Shown piece after piece: positions 25,474 to 33,976 of a stretch of 64,000 bases of DNA. The position numbers were made by a program, and so were the translations under genes. The DNA is from Pseudomonadaceae bacterium (lineage in GTDB: Bacteria > Pseudomonadota > Gammaproteobacteria > Pseudomonadales > Azotimanducaceae), in assembly GCA_024743435.1 (NCBI GenBank), contig JANSWO010000001.1, positions 434,001 to 498,000 of the forward strand, read 5' to 3'. A model generated the notes under the pieces. The model was not told the DNA's origin. It searched no databases and was given only the letters and a program-made list of their open reading frames with translations. Numbering within the stretch: the first letter of the stretch is position 1; every line of letters starts with the position of its first letter.

Positions 25474-26223
25474 ATGACTCAGTCGACTTTTCTGGCCACT
25501 GCATCTGCTGCGATACGACTATCCGCGATTACTGCGGTTGTGGTTGTGGCCGCTGGTTGCGCGGCGCCTGAGGCCGCCGAAGCAGCGGCCGCACCGACAC
25601 TCGAAAGCGATGCCCAGAAAGCGAGCTACACCATCGGCTATCGCTACAGTGAAGGCATATTGGGACAGGCCCGCGCGGAGTTTGGTGACGCCATCGATAA
25701 CGAGGCGTTCCTTGCCGGTGTTCGAGACCTGCTTGATGGTACGGATATCCGGGTGAGCGAAGAGGACAGCATGGCGGCGTTCGAAGCGCTAGCCGAAAGC
25801 CAGCAGGCAGCAGCGGCGAGTGAAGCGGCCACCGCACTGGCTGAGGAGTCTGCCTGGCTGGCTGAAAACGGCGCGAAGGATGGGGTGATTACGACGGATT
25901 CGGGCCTTCAATACGAGATTCTGACGGCGGCTGAAGGAGCTAAGCCTGGCCCTACCGACAGGGTGACGACGCACTACGAGGGTCGATTGCTCGACGGCAC
26001 GGTCTTCGATAGTTCGTACCAGCGTGATGAGCCAGCAACGTTTGGGCTCAATCAGGTGATTCCTGGCTGGACGGAAGCACTGCAGCTCATGAGCCCGGGC
26101 GCTAAGTACCGTCTGTACGTGCCATCGGCGATGGCCTATGGCCCGCAGGGACGCCCCAGCATTCCGCCGAACTCGACGCTCATCTTCGACGTCGAATTGA
26201 TCTCGATTGGCGACGATTCCTAG
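25474..26223 (+). CDS. FKBP-type peptidyl-prolyl isomerase lipoprotein
   Basis: The ATG at 25474 has a CCGGAG site and yields 249 residues. A lipoprotein signal ends VVVVAAGC|AAP near residue 28. An Ala/Glu-rich linker and an FKBP_N dimerisation domain follow (QKASYTIGYRYSEGILGQAR through the Ala-rich helix near residue 130). The C-terminal FKBP domain (about 145-246) carries VTTHYEGRLLDGTVFDSSY, VIPGWTEALQLM, YRLYVPSAMAYG and STLIFDVELI, the active-site pattern of Mip/FkpA-type isomerases. It speeds folding of envelope proteins. The small membrane protein gene follows 10 bases later and is probably cotranscribed. Confidence 0.93.
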   Translation: MTQSTFLATASAAIRLSAITAVVVVAAGCAAPEAAEAAAAPTLESDAQKASYTIGYRYSEGILGQARAEFGDAIDNEAFLAGVRDLLDGTDIRVSEEDSMAAFEALAESQQAAAASEAATALAEESAWLAENGAKDGVITTDSGLQYEILTAAEGAKPGPTDRVTTHYEGRLLDGTVFDSSYQRDEPATFGLNQVIPGWTEALQLMSPGAKYRLYVPSAMAYGPQGRPSIPPNSTLIFDVELISIGDDS

Positions 26224-26233
26224 GAGCTAATTG

Positions 26234-26473
26234 ATGTCCCGGCGAGCCGAGCAGCTCAGAAAGACCCAGAAGTCGCCCTACAAGCTTCTGCGTATGGTGC
26301 TGATGGCGACGCTCGCCCTGGGCTTTGGCTTGTACTGGCTCACCGATTCGTTCGAGATTGATCGCGCGGAACTATTGAGCTACGCCGGAGCCAGTGCGGG
26401 TTTTGTGCTCGCACTGGCGCTCGTTGCCGTGGTGGCTGGGTCGCTGATGGCCTGGATCAGGCGGCGACGATAG
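26234..26473 (+). CDS. Small membrane protein, two helices
   Basis: The ATG at 26234 follows TAGGAGC and gives 79 residues. A basic N-terminus (MSRRAEQLRKTQKSPYKLLR) precedes two hydrophobic segments at about residues 20-36 and 49-73, and the protein ends RRRR. The charge pattern predicts both ends in the cytoplasm. No family is recognised. It sits 10 bases after the FKBP isomerase gene, so the two probably share a transcript. Confidence 0.7.
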   Translation: MSRRAEQLRKTQKSPYKLLRMVLMATLALGFGLYWLTDSFEIDRAELLSYAGASAGFVLALALVAVVAGSLMAWIRRRR

Positions 26474-26499
26474 GCGTTCCGAATTTCTCTGGCGCAAGG

Positions 26500-26519
26500 C
26501 CGCCGGCATCGACCGGCGG
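26500..26519. terminator. Hairpin between convergent genes
   Basis: A perfect 7-bp GC stem (CCGCCGG, loop CATCGA, CCGGCGG) lies in the 46-bp gap between the small membrane-protein gene and the converging lepB, ending at the lepB stop. No strong T tract is present. Confidence 0.5.
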
Positions 26520-27266
26520 TTAGTGCAAATCCTCGAAGAATCGATCCAACCTGGGCGCTTCCAGCTCCATGTAGTCCCAGGAGAACGCGATGCCGTGGGC
26601 ATGGCCCAGAATCCGTTCGCGCGAGACAAAACCGATTCGACGGTAATCACCGCTGTTGTCGCGGTTGTCGCCGAGCATCAAGTACATGCCCTCCGGCACG
26701 GTCACGGGTCCAAACGTCGAGTAGGGTGATCGCGTCCGGCGCAGCATGACCGTTCGCTTCTGGCCGAAGATCGTCTCCGTGAGGAAGCGATAACGATGCT
26801 TGCTTTCGATATCGAGCTCGGCAACCGCGTCGTCTGATAGCGGCGTGTAGCTCGCGCGTTCGCCATTGATGATCAACACGTTGCCAGCGAGTTCCACAAC
26901 ATCTCCAGGCAGCCCAATCGTGCGTTTGATGAATAGGCGTTCGTCCTCGGGTGAGACGAACGTAACGATGTCGCTGCGTTCCGGATCGCTGAACCAGGCG
27001 ATACGTTGCAGTGTGAACGGTACGCGCAGATCGAACGCCATTTTGTCGACCATCACCCGGTCGCCTTCCAGAATGGACGGCTTCATGCTCCCGGATGGCA
27101 CCTGGTTCCAGTCGGCAATGATGCTGCGGAATATCAGCATCACAATCACAAAGATGATGAAGCCACGCCACTCGCGCCAGAAACGGCTAGCCAGGAAGCG
27201 CGAAATAGGGCCGGCGTTTGCTGAGGCGGAGGTCTTGCCGTCGGGGCTGATTGAGTCGTCAGTCAT
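26520..27266 (-). CDS. lepB: Signal peptidase I
   Basis: Removes Sec signal peptides at the outer face of the inner membrane. The 248-residue protein has one evident transmembrane segment at about residues 34-50, then the catalytic Ser60 in QVPSGSMKPS (box B), the general-base Lys114 in RLFIKRTIGLPGD (box D) and the conserved LMLGDNRDNSGDYR (box E). It is shorter than E. coli LepB and has a single membrane anchor rather than two, which is common outside the enterics. Family-typical neighbours (lepA, rnc, era) are absent here, so it may be one of several paralogues. Confidence 0.93.
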   Translation of the reverse strand: MTDDSISPDGKTSASANAGPISRFLASRFWREWRGFIIFVIVMLIFRSIIADWNQVPSGSMKPSILEGDRVMVDKMAFDLRVPFTLQRIAWFSDPERSDIVTFVSPEDERLFIKRTIGLPGDVVELAGNVLIINGERASYTPLSDDAVAELDIESKHRYRFLTETIFGQKRTVMLRRTRSPYSTFGPVTVPEGMYLMLGDNRDNSGDYRRIGFVSRERILGHAHGIAFSWDYMELEAPRLDRFFEDLH

Positions 27267-27337
27267 TCTGTCGCTGCAGGCCTTGGCGGCTGTCCTGTTT
27301 GCTGGAGCACGGATTAGAACAGAAAGAGGTGCCCGGT

Positions 27338-28852
27338 TCAGCGACGCAGCGCCTGAAATAACCGTCTGAAGGTTGCCGGCGACTCTCCTGCGAGAGCGCC
27401 GCGCTCAAAAACCCGGGCGGCCAGTCTGAGCATCAGCCAGATCGAGGCGATCATCAGTGCGCTTGTCAGCAGGTAGGTCAGCCAATCTGGTGGTGAAGCG
27501 GCTCGGTTGGTCATCACAAACGGCGTCAGCGGTGGCACGTAAGACAGGACAACCGCGAGCGTGCCATCCGGGTCTCGGGCAATGGGGATCATCACAATCA
27601 GCGGCAAAAACAGGAAAAGTTGAATGGGCAACATCAGCGTTTGCGCCTCTTTTAGAGTACTGCACATCGAGCCGACTGCGGCCAGCAACGAACCGTAGAA
27701 GAGGTAGCCAAGTACGAAGTAGAGACAGAACGACACCAGATATACCGGGTTCGAGATGAGACCACTGAAATCCAATTCGGCGTTACCGAGTAGCGTTGGC
27801 AGGCTTAGCAGCAGCAGGGCGAGCGCGGCGGACCAGATCAGAACGACTGTTGTCCCGGTAAGCGCGATGCCGATTATCTTTCCCAGCATCAATTCGCGAG
27901 CGCTGACGGACGACAGCAGGAGTTCCACAAGCTTATTGGTTTTTTCCTCGATGGTGCTGGTGAGCAGCATCTGGCTCACCGAGAAGATCGCGATCCACAA
28001 GAGGTAGACCAGAGCTGCTGGTGCCCACTGGCTCACGGTTTCTGCCAGCGTTGCCTCCGCCGTAGTGCCGTCATCGCTGAGCGCAACTGTCGTCAGGCCC
28101 ACCGGCCGACTGATGAAGGCGACTGTGGCGGCATCCAGATTTTCCTCGGCCAGTCTCTGTGCGCGCACCAGCCGCGTGATCTCACGACCAAACCAGCGCG
28201 GTAGCTCGGGATTCGTGAGGCTTGCCGTCACGTAGAGTGCGTCATCGGTATCCGCAACCGGATCATCCGGGATCACGAAGTAACCGAGCAGCGCGTCGCG
28301 CTCGATTGCCTCGGCAAGCTCTGCTTCGTTTGCAGCGGGGCTTGCGACGTAAGGAAAGCGCACGAGGCTCGCCTCGGGTGTCAGCTCTTTGATCAACGGC
28401 CGCCGGTCGATGAAAAAGTCGGCGAACTCTTCGGTCATGTTGCCGGCCGTGTTCACGGTACCACCGTCACGTAGCAACGCAGCTGCCAGAGGCGCTGCGT
28501 CGCGAACGAGTTGTTCGACCTGGTCTTCGTTGAGCAGTTCGACAGCGTCTGCAAGTTTGCCGGTTTGCCCATCGCTCAGCATCGCCGCCGCATCGTCAGC
28601 GGCGAGCGCCGTCAGCAGCAGGCGCATGTCCGTACTGGTCAGATCCAACAGTAGCCGATCTGTCAGCCAGCCAGAGCGATCGACCACGGTCCAGCGCGCA
28701 TCCACGCTCTGGCTCGACAAGATAACTGCGGGCAGGGCCGCCAGCGCCAGCAGCAGTACTGGCAGTGCGAGCAAGCTGAACCAGAATCCTTTGGTTCGCA
28801 CGTTCTCCAGATAGTCTCGCTCGGCGATCAGTGCAATGTGTCGAAGACTCAC
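27338..28852 (-). CDS. ABC-2 type permease (NatB-like)
   Basis: The 504-residue permease has one N-terminal transmembrane helix (FSLLALPVLLLALAALPAV), a large extracytoplasmic domain of about 240 residues and a C-terminal bundle of about five helices. The motif EEKTNKLVELLLSSVSARE is typical of NatB/YhaP permeases. The GTG start overlaps the stop of the ATPase gene by four bases (GTGA), so the two are translationally coupled. In Bacillus the equivalent pair exports Na+. In proteobacteria the substrate is generally unknown, and it cannot be deduced here. Confidence 0.88.
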   Translation of the reverse strand: MSLRHIALIAERDYLENVRTKGFWFSLLALPVLLLALAALPAVILSSQSVDARWTVVDRSGWLTDRLLLDLTSTDMRLLLTALAADDAAAMLSDGQTGKLADAVELLNEDQVEQLVRDAAPLAAALLRDGGTVNTAGNMTEEFADFFIDRRPLIKELTPEASLVRFPYVASPAANEAELAEAIERDALLGYFVIPDDPVADTDDALYVTASLTNPELPRWFGREITRLVRAQRLAEENLDAATVAFISRPVGLTTVALSDDGTTAEATLAETVSQWAPAALVYLLWIAIFSVSQMLLTSTIEEKTNKLVELLLSSVSARELMLGKIIGIALTGTTVVLIWSAALALLLLSLPTLLGNAELDFSGLISNPVYLVSFCLYFVLGYLFYGSLLAAVGSMCSTLKEAQTLMLPIQLFLFLPLIVMIPIARDPDGTLAVVLSYVPPLTPFVMTNRAASPPDWLTYLLTSALMIASIWLMLRLAARVFERGALAGESPATFRRLFQALRR

Positions 28853-29754
28853 AATCGCCGATCCGTCTGCGCAAGGAAAACGTTCTGCAGGCTTTGTCGC
28901 GCGATTGTGAATTCGCGCAGGCTGATGGATTCGTTCAAGTGTCGTATGAGCGCCTGGATATCAGCGCTTTGGGTCAAGGTCAGCTCAACCTCGCCGGTTC
29001 CCTGCAAGCGGCTCTCGGCCACGCCCGGCAGTGTCGACCAATCGGCTGCCGGGCCGTCGAACACCACGCGCAAGCGCGGCTCCGTTGCCGCGGTCACCGC
29101 ATCAATGGATCCCGCGAGCTGCACCTTGCCAGCATCGATCAATACCACTTCGTCGCACAGGCGTTCTGCCTGATCCATGATGTGAGTCGATAGGATGACC
29201 GTGCTGCCGGCGGTTCGGTGCTCATGGATCACTGTTTGTACGAGATTGATGTTCACCGGGTCCAGCCCCGAAAAGGGCTCATCCAGAACAAGCAACTCAG
29301 GCTGATGGATAAGCGTACAAATCAACTGCAGCTTTTGCGCCATACCTTTCGATAGCGTCTCAACCTTGCTGCTGGATTGTTCTGCCAGTTCAAAGCGATC
29401 CAGCAGTGTCTTCGCTCGGTGTCGGGCATCGGACCGGTTCATTCCCTTCAATCGCCCGAAGTACATCGCAACGTCAAGCACGCGCATCTTTCTGTACAGG
29501 CCGCGTTCTTCGGGCAGGTAGCCGAGTTGGCCTTTGGCCTGCCGTGGATCCTGACCGTTAAGTACGCTCGCGCTGCCGGAATCCGGAGTCACAATCCCCA
29601 GCAGAATCCGCAGAGACGTCGATTTACCGGCACCATTTCTGCCGATAACGCCGAACACACTGCCGGCGGGTACCGACAGGCTGACGTCATCTACCGCAGG
29701 ATTGCCCGAGAAGGCTTTGCTGACGTTGGTTAGGCTGGCGGCGCTGTTGGCCAA
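28849..29754 (-). CDS. ABC transporter ATPase (NatA-like)
   Basis: A 301-residue ATP-binding subunit paired with the downstream permease. Walker A is GRNGAGKST, the Q-loop region GYLPEERGLY, the signature TLSKGMAQKLQL (a variant of LSGGQ), Walker B LLVLDEPFSGLD and the switch histidine in ILSTHIMDQAE. The C-terminal 80 residues form the extension usual in DrrA/NatA proteins. The start is TTG at 29754 (LANSAASLTNVSKAF), four bases after the DUF1244 stop, suggesting a three-gene transcript. No ATG is available near the expected N-terminus. Confidence 0.92.
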   Translation of the reverse strand: MANSAASLTNVSKAFSGNPAVDDVSLSVPAGSVFGVIGRNGAGKSTSLRILLGIVTPDSGSASVLNGQDPRQAKGQLGYLPEERGLYRKMRVLDVAMYFGRLKGMNRSDARHRAKTLLDRFELAEQSSSKVETLSKGMAQKLQLICTLIHQPELLVLDEPFSGLDPVNINLVQTVIHEHRTAGSTVILSTHIMDQAERLCDEVVLIDAGKVQLAGSIDAVTAATEPRLRVVFDGPAADWSTLPGVAESRLQGTGEVELTLTQSADIQALIRHLNESISLREFTIARQSLQNVFLAQTDRRL

Positions 29755-29758
29755 CGCT

Positions 29759-30061
29759 CTAGTGCTTGCCCTGTTTCTCGAACTCGGCGAGCTGCTCTGG
29801 GCTGGCTTCGCGCTGATATTTGGCTTTCCAGTCGGCGTACGGTTCGCCGTAGACGAGTTCGCGGGCGGCTTCCAGATCCACCGCCTCGCCCCGTTCCTCA
29901 GCGGCCGCGACGTACCACTTGGACAGACAGTTGCGACAGAAACCGGCGAGGTTCATCAGGTCGATGTTCTGGGCATCTTTGCGGCTGTCCAGATGTGCCA
30001 GCAAACGGCGGAACACGGCCGCTTCGATCTCTGTGCTGCTGATGCTGTCGCTGCTACTCAT
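29759..30061 (-). CDS. DUF1244 family protein
   Basis: From the ATG at 30061 the protein is 100 residues, the normal family size. An upstream in-frame start at 30139 would add 26 residues that do not fit. The signature AQNIDLMNLAGFCRNCLSKW with its CRNC motif identifies DUF1244 (PF06844). The protein is small, helical and soluble. Its biochemical role is not known, although the CxxC pair could bind metal or be redox active. It is divergent from the terC-like gene (100 bp gap) and probably heads the ABC exporter transcript. Confidence 0.9.
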   Translation of the reverse strand: MSSSDSISSTEIEAAVFRRLLAHLDSRKDAQNIDLMNLAGFCRNCLSKWYVAAAEERGEAVDLEAARELVYGEPYADWKAKYQREASPEQLAEFEKQGKH

Positions 30062-30160
30062 GTAGCTCTCCGATTTGATTTGAAAGTTGAGACGCAATTG
30101 TAGAGGAATCGGATAGCGATCACGTGACTCGAGCAGCACAACCTGGCATACACTCGTTGC

Positions 30161-30958
30161 ATGGAACTACTAACCGACCCTTCTGTATGGGCTGCCTTTG
30201 TCACGCTCACCTTGCTTGAGATCGTGCTCGGCATAGACAACATCGTATTCATCTCGATCCTCACATCGAGATTGCCGGTTCACCAGCAAGCCAGGGCGCG
30301 ATTCATCGGGCTTGGTCTTGCGATGATCATGCGAATCGGCCTGCTGTTTTCGATTGCCTGGATAATGCGGCTGACTGTTGAGCTGTTTACCGTTTTCGAA
30401 CACTCCATAACGGGCAGAGATCTGATCCTCATCCTTGGCGGTGGCTTCCTGATCGCCAAAGCCGTTCGTGAGATTCACAACTCCCTCGAAGGCGTAGGTC
30501 ATGGCGGCGGTAGCGCTGCTCAAGCCACTTTTGTCGGCGTGCTGGTGCAGATCGCTGTTATTGATATGGTTTTCTCGCTCGATTCCGTGATCACGGCGGT
30601 TGGACTTGCGGAGCATGTCGAGACAATGGTTGCGGCGATCGTGGTTGCCGTTGCGTTCATGATGGTCGCGGCAGGCGCGATCAGTTCCTACGTTGAAAGG
30701 CATCCAACCATCAAGATGCTGGCGCTGGCGTTTCTAGTGCTCATCGGTTTTGTCCTTCTGGCGGAGGGATTGGGTGCACACGTGCCGAAAGGCTATGTCT
30801 ACTTTGCGATGGCATTTGCGGTTGGTGTGGAGATGCTGAATATCCGCGGTGGCAAGCGTAGCGGGCCGCTCAAGCTGAGGCCGGCTCAGCTTGGAGATCT
30901 CATACCGGGGGTGGAGTCAGCGCCTGAACCGGCATCCGACGCTGGCTCCAGGAACTAG
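30161..30958 (+). CDS. TerC/YgdQ family integral membrane protein
   Basis: A 265-residue inner-membrane protein with about seven helices. The family motif LLEIVLGIDNIVFISIL lies near residue 18 and a second acidic helix, VLVQIAVIDMVFSLDSVITA, near residue 130. The paired Asp residues within the membrane are typical of TerC-like carriers, some of which export Mn2+ or affect tellurite resistance. This one is nearest the YgdQ type, whose substrate is unsettled. The last 30 residues are polar. It stands alone. Confidence 0.9.
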   Translation: MELLTDPSVWAAFVTLTLLEIVLGIDNIVFISILTSRLPVHQQARARFIGLGLAMIMRIGLLFSIAWIMRLTVELFTVFEHSITGRDLILILGGGFLIAKAVREIHNSLEGVGHGGGSAAQATFVGVLVQIAVIDMVFSLDSVITAVGLAEHVETMVAAIVVAVAFMMVAAGAISSYVERHPTIKMLALAFLVLIGFVLLAEGLGAHVPKGYVYFAMAFAVGVEMLNIRGGKRSGPLKLRPAQLGDLIPGVESAPEPASDAGSRN

Positions 30959-30976
30959 CGTAGCCGAAGGTCTGGT

Positions 30977-31795
30977 TTAGGGGCGCGGATTCGAGCTAGG
31001 CCAAACGGGCTCTCGTTTGCCGAGGACCGCATCGATGCCCTCGGCAGCATCATCATCCAGCAGGTTGCGCAGCATCACTTCGGTTGCACTGGCGAAAGCC
31101 TCATCGAGGCCCTGATCGATTTGAATCTGATACAGCGGTTTGCCGAATCCGATCGAGGCCTGGGAGCGTGAGGCGATGTGGCTGGCGAGCTCCTGGCAGC
31201 GCTCTGTCAGGGTTTCTGGCGGCGTAATTTCGTTGATCAGCGCCATGCGCCGCGCATCCTCCGCCGTGAATGTGTCTCCGGTGAGAAGCATCTGCAGGGC
31301 GAACTTTCGAGGCAGGTTGCGGGTCAGCGGCACCGACGGGGTACTGCAGAAAAGCCCGATGTTGACGCCGGGTGTCGCGAATCGCGCCTCGCTACTGGCA
31401 ACGGCGAGATCGCATGCTGCGACGAGCTGGCAACCCGCCGCGGTCGCCAGCGAGTGTACGCAGGCGATAACGGGCTTCGGCGCGGTCATGATTCGCACCA
31501 TCAACCGATTGCAGGTGTCGAGCAGCGCGCGCAGCGCTGTCTCGTTGCGTTCTCGCACCAGCAGTTGGACTTCTTTGAGATCGTGCCCTGCGCAGAAACC
31601 CGGACCATTGGCAGCGAGGACGATTACGCCAATTTCAGAGTCGCTCAGCGCCTGCTCAAGATCCTTCGAGAGCGCCTCCAACAACGAAAGCGACAGCGCG
31701 TTGTACTGCTTTGGCCGGTTCAGCGTAAGCCACGCGACGCTACCCTCGCGGCGGACGTCGATCAGTTCATCGAATTGTCGGGAGACGGACGTCAT
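30977..31795 (-). CDS. Enoyl-CoA hydratase/isomerase family protein (ECHDC3-like)
   Basis: The 272-residue crotonase-fold protein contains the first oxyanion-hole segment GPGFCAGHDLKEVQ and the second, AAGCQLVAACDLAVA. The GHDLKE motif resembles ECHDC3-type hydratases. The position of the usual catalytic glutamates around residue 140 is occupied by LFCSTPSVPLTRN, without the canonical Glu, so the reaction may differ from standard crotonase chemistry. No fatty-acid oxidation partner is encoded nearby. The ATG at 31795 is normal. Confidence 0.88.
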   Translation of the reverse strand: MTSVSRQFDELIDVRREGSVAWLTLNRPKQYNALSLSLLEALSKDLEQALSDSEIGVIVLAANGPGFCAGHDLKEVQLLVRERNETALRALLDTCNRLMVRIMTAPKPVIACVHSLATAAGCQLVAACDLAVASSEARFATPGVNIGLFCSTPSVPLTRNLPRKFALQMLLTGDTFTAEDARRMALINEITPPETLTERCQELASHIASRSQASIGFGKPLYQIQIDQGLDEAFASATEVMLRNLLDDDAAEGIDAVLGKREPVWPSSNPRP

Positions 31796-31866
31796 AGGCT
31801 GCTCCTGGTCATGTTTTGCTCCAGAAAGAGATCTGTCGGCCTGGTCAACGCTCAGACGTTCGCGGC

Positions 31867-32652
31867 TCAGGCTGGCTCGTCGCGCAAAAAGACGATGCGA
31901 TCGCCCTCGGATGCTTCTTCGCTGAAGCGATAGCCCAGCGAGTTGAATGACTTGATGGCTTTTACAGTGCTGGCGCGGCTATCAATCAAGTGTCGGACCA
32001 TGGCGCCGCGAGCACGTTTGGCAAAGAAGCTCAGCACTCGATACTGGCCACGGCTGAGGTCTTTGAACACGGGCGTCACGATGCGCGCTTCTACAGCAGC
32101 CGGATTGATGGCATTGAAGTACTCGTTGCTTGCGAGGTTCACCAACACCTTTGATTTGTTGTCACTGAGGTCTTCGTTGACCGTGGCGGTGATTCGGTCG
32201 CCCCAGAACTGATACAGATCTTTGCCGCGCGGGTTTTTCAGCGCCGTGCCCATTTCCAGGCGGTAGGCTTGAATCAGATCAAGGGGGCGCAACAGACCGT
32301 AAAGACCAGATAAGATACGCAGGTGGTTTTGAGCCCAGTTCAGATCCCGTGCGCTGAGGGTGTTGGCTTCGATGCCGATGTAGACGTCGCCGGTGAACGC
32401 CTGCAACGCCGGTTTGGCGTTGTCAGTTGTAAATGGTGTTGAATATGTCTGCCAGCGCTCGGCGTTTTCGAAGGCTAATGCATCGCTGATGCGCATGAGC
32501 TTCTTCAGCCGGGCAGGCGTGTAGGCACGCAGCACATCGACGAGTTCGTGGCTGTCGTCGAGGAGTCGGGGCTGGCTAGCTTTACGCCTGATCGCCGCTG
32601 GCACGGCTGTTGTGAAGTCGAGTGATTTGGCTGGTGAGATAACCGCTAGCAT
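31867..32652 (-). CDS. yaaA: YaaA (UPF0246) peroxide-stress protein
   Basis: From the ATG at 32652 the protein has 261 residues and begins MLAVISPAKSLDF, the exact style of YaaA. The frame upstream to 32913 overlaps the divergent phosphatase gene and is not used. Family motifs include YIGIEANTLSARD, LRILSGLYGLLRPLDLIQ, YRLEMGT, VNLASNEYF and FFAKRARGAMVR. In E. coli YaaA is induced by OxyR and limits free iron during peroxide stress, and the fold binds DNA. The enoyl-CoA hydratase gene follows about 70 bases downstream. Confidence 0.94.
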   Translation of the reverse strand: MLAVISPAKSLDFTTAVPAAIRRKASQPRLLDDSHELVDVLRAYTPARLKKLMRISDALAFENAERWQTYSTPFTTDNAKPALQAFTGDVYIGIEANTLSARDLNWAQNHLRILSGLYGLLRPLDLIQAYRLEMGTALKNPRGKDLYQFWGDRITATVNEDLSDNKSKVLVNLASNEYFNAINPAAVEARIVTPVFKDLSRGQYRVLSFFAKRARGAMVRHLIDSRASTVKAIKSFNSLGYRFSEEASEGDRIVFLRDEPA

Positions 32653-32784
32653 GGCTTGTTTGCGTCTCGATTGGATGGTTGGTGAGCTGTCATTAGATCG
32701 TCGGAACCGGCCACGGACTGTGAACGAGGGGCCCGAGTCAGAATGAGAGGCAGTATAAGTTGGAAAACGAAGTAGTATAACGAA

Positions 32785-33501
32785 GTGGATATCGTTGGTC
32801 GGACTCATCGCGGCTTGGTTCGCGAAAATAACGAAGATTGTTTCGCCGTGGACGAGCGCTTGCAGGCACTTGTGCTGGCAGACGGTATGGGTGGGCTCAA
32901 TGCTGGCGAGCACGCCAGCGCAGAGACTGTGCGCACCATTCTTCAGTCGTTAAGGCTGTCGCAACCCCTGACTCTCGACGATCTCGAACAGGCCATACAC
33001 GAGGCTAACAAGCGTGTGTGGACGCTATCCCGAGAGGTGCCTAGCCTCGCCAACATGGGAACAACGGTGATCGTCTGTGTGCGTCAGGGTGATCATGCGC
33101 TGGTGGGGCACGTCGGTGATAGCAGGCTATACCGCTTCCGGGACGGCAAGCTTGAGGCGATGACTGCCGACCATTCACTGGTTCAACAGCTGGTGGATGA
33201 GGGCATCATCGATGCCGCGGACGCGCACAGCGCCCCCAATCGAAACATCATCACCCGGGCAGTGGGGATCGAAGCGCGGGTTTCCGTGGATCTGTGCCAG
33301 ATTGATCTCAAACAGGGCGATCTGCTGCTTCTGTGCAGCGATGGGCTCAGCGATATGCTGGATGACTCAGCGCTGGAGCGACTAGTGGCGGCACAGAACG
33401 AAGACCTGTCGATTCTCGGCTCGTCGCTCGTCGATGCTGCCAACAGTCGAGGCGGCTTCGACAATATCTCGCTGTTGCTCGCTCGCATCACCCAGGACTG
33501 A
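32785..33501 (+). CDS. PP2C-type Ser/Thr protein phosphatase
   Basis: A 238-residue bacterial PP2C (PrpC/Stp type). Metal-binding motifs appear in order: GLVRENNEDCF, LVLADGMGGLNAGE, TTVIVCVRQGDHALVGHVGD, LLLCSDGLSDML and GGFDNISLLL. It dephosphorylates Ser/Thr-phosphoproteins with Mn2+ or Mg2+. Start is the GTG at 32785, the only candidate after an in-frame TAG at 32773. It has no partner kinase next to it. The only Ser/Thr kinase domain in the window is fused to the hybrid kinase at 44-50 kb, a possible but unproven functional partner. The bolA gene follows 68 bases later. Confidence 0.93.
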   Translation: MDIVGRTHRGLVRENNEDCFAVDERLQALVLADGMGGLNAGEHASAETVRTILQSLRLSQPLTLDDLEQAIHEANKRVWTLSREVPSLANMGTTVIVCVRQGDHALVGHVGDSRLYRFRDGKLEAMTADHSLVQQLVDEGIIDAADAHSAPNRNIITRAVGIEARVSVDLCQIDLKQGDLLLLCSDGLSDMLDDSALERLVAAQNEDLSILGSSLVDAANSRGGFDNISLLLARITQD

Positions 33502-33569
33502 CCGGTGACAAAGCGAGTGCCAGAGCATGTGTCAGCTCCAAGCGAGCAGTGGGCAGCGGAGAAACGACT

Positions 33570-33932
33570 ATGTCAGTGACCACACCACCTGGACCGGTTG
33601 CGCGATCGATTGAAGACCTGATTGCGCAGGCACTCGAATGCGAGCATTTCGAGCTGATTAACGAGAGTGGGAATCACGCTGTGCCCGCGGGTAGTGAATC
33701 TCACTTCAAACTGATTGTCGTGAGCGAGGCGTTTGCCGGCGAGCGCTTGCTGGCCAGACATCGGAAGATCAACGCAATCCTCCGCGAACTGTTGGCCGGT
33801 CCGATACACGCATTGGCGCTGCATACATATACGCCGGACGAGTGGCGCGCTCGTTTTGCTGATGCGCCGCTGTCGCCGCCGTGCCTCGGTGGCAGTGGTG
33901 GCGGTAAGGATGCCCCCAATTCGGGTGGCTGA
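33570..33932 (+). CDS. bolA: BolA family protein
   Basis: The ATG at 33570 is preceded by GCGGAGAAA and gives 120 residues. BolA features are SHFKLIVVSEAFAGERLLARHRKIN and GPIHALALHTYTPDEW, with the conserved histidine that helps hold a shared 2Fe-2S cluster with monothiol glutaredoxins. BolA proteins also act as transcription factors affecting cell shape and biofilm. The last 20 residues are Gly/Ser/Pro-rich and poorly conserved. The gene lies between the PP2C and trhO genes with short gaps, so cotranscription is plausible. Confidence 0.92.
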   Translation: MSVTTPPGPVARSIEDLIAQALECEHFELINESGNHAVPAGSESHFKLIVVSEAFAGERLLARHRKINAILRELLAGPIHALALHTYTPDEWRARFADAPLSPPCLGGSGGGKDAPNSGG

Positions 33933-33976
33933 ACCGGCCGCCTACCGTCTTTAGGATTGCAAAAACATCAGCGAGT

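Noticed and set aside
32653-32913. N-terminal extension of YaaA
   Set aside because: YaaA proteins begin MLxxISPAK, which occurs at 32652. The extension overlaps the divergent phosphatase gene.
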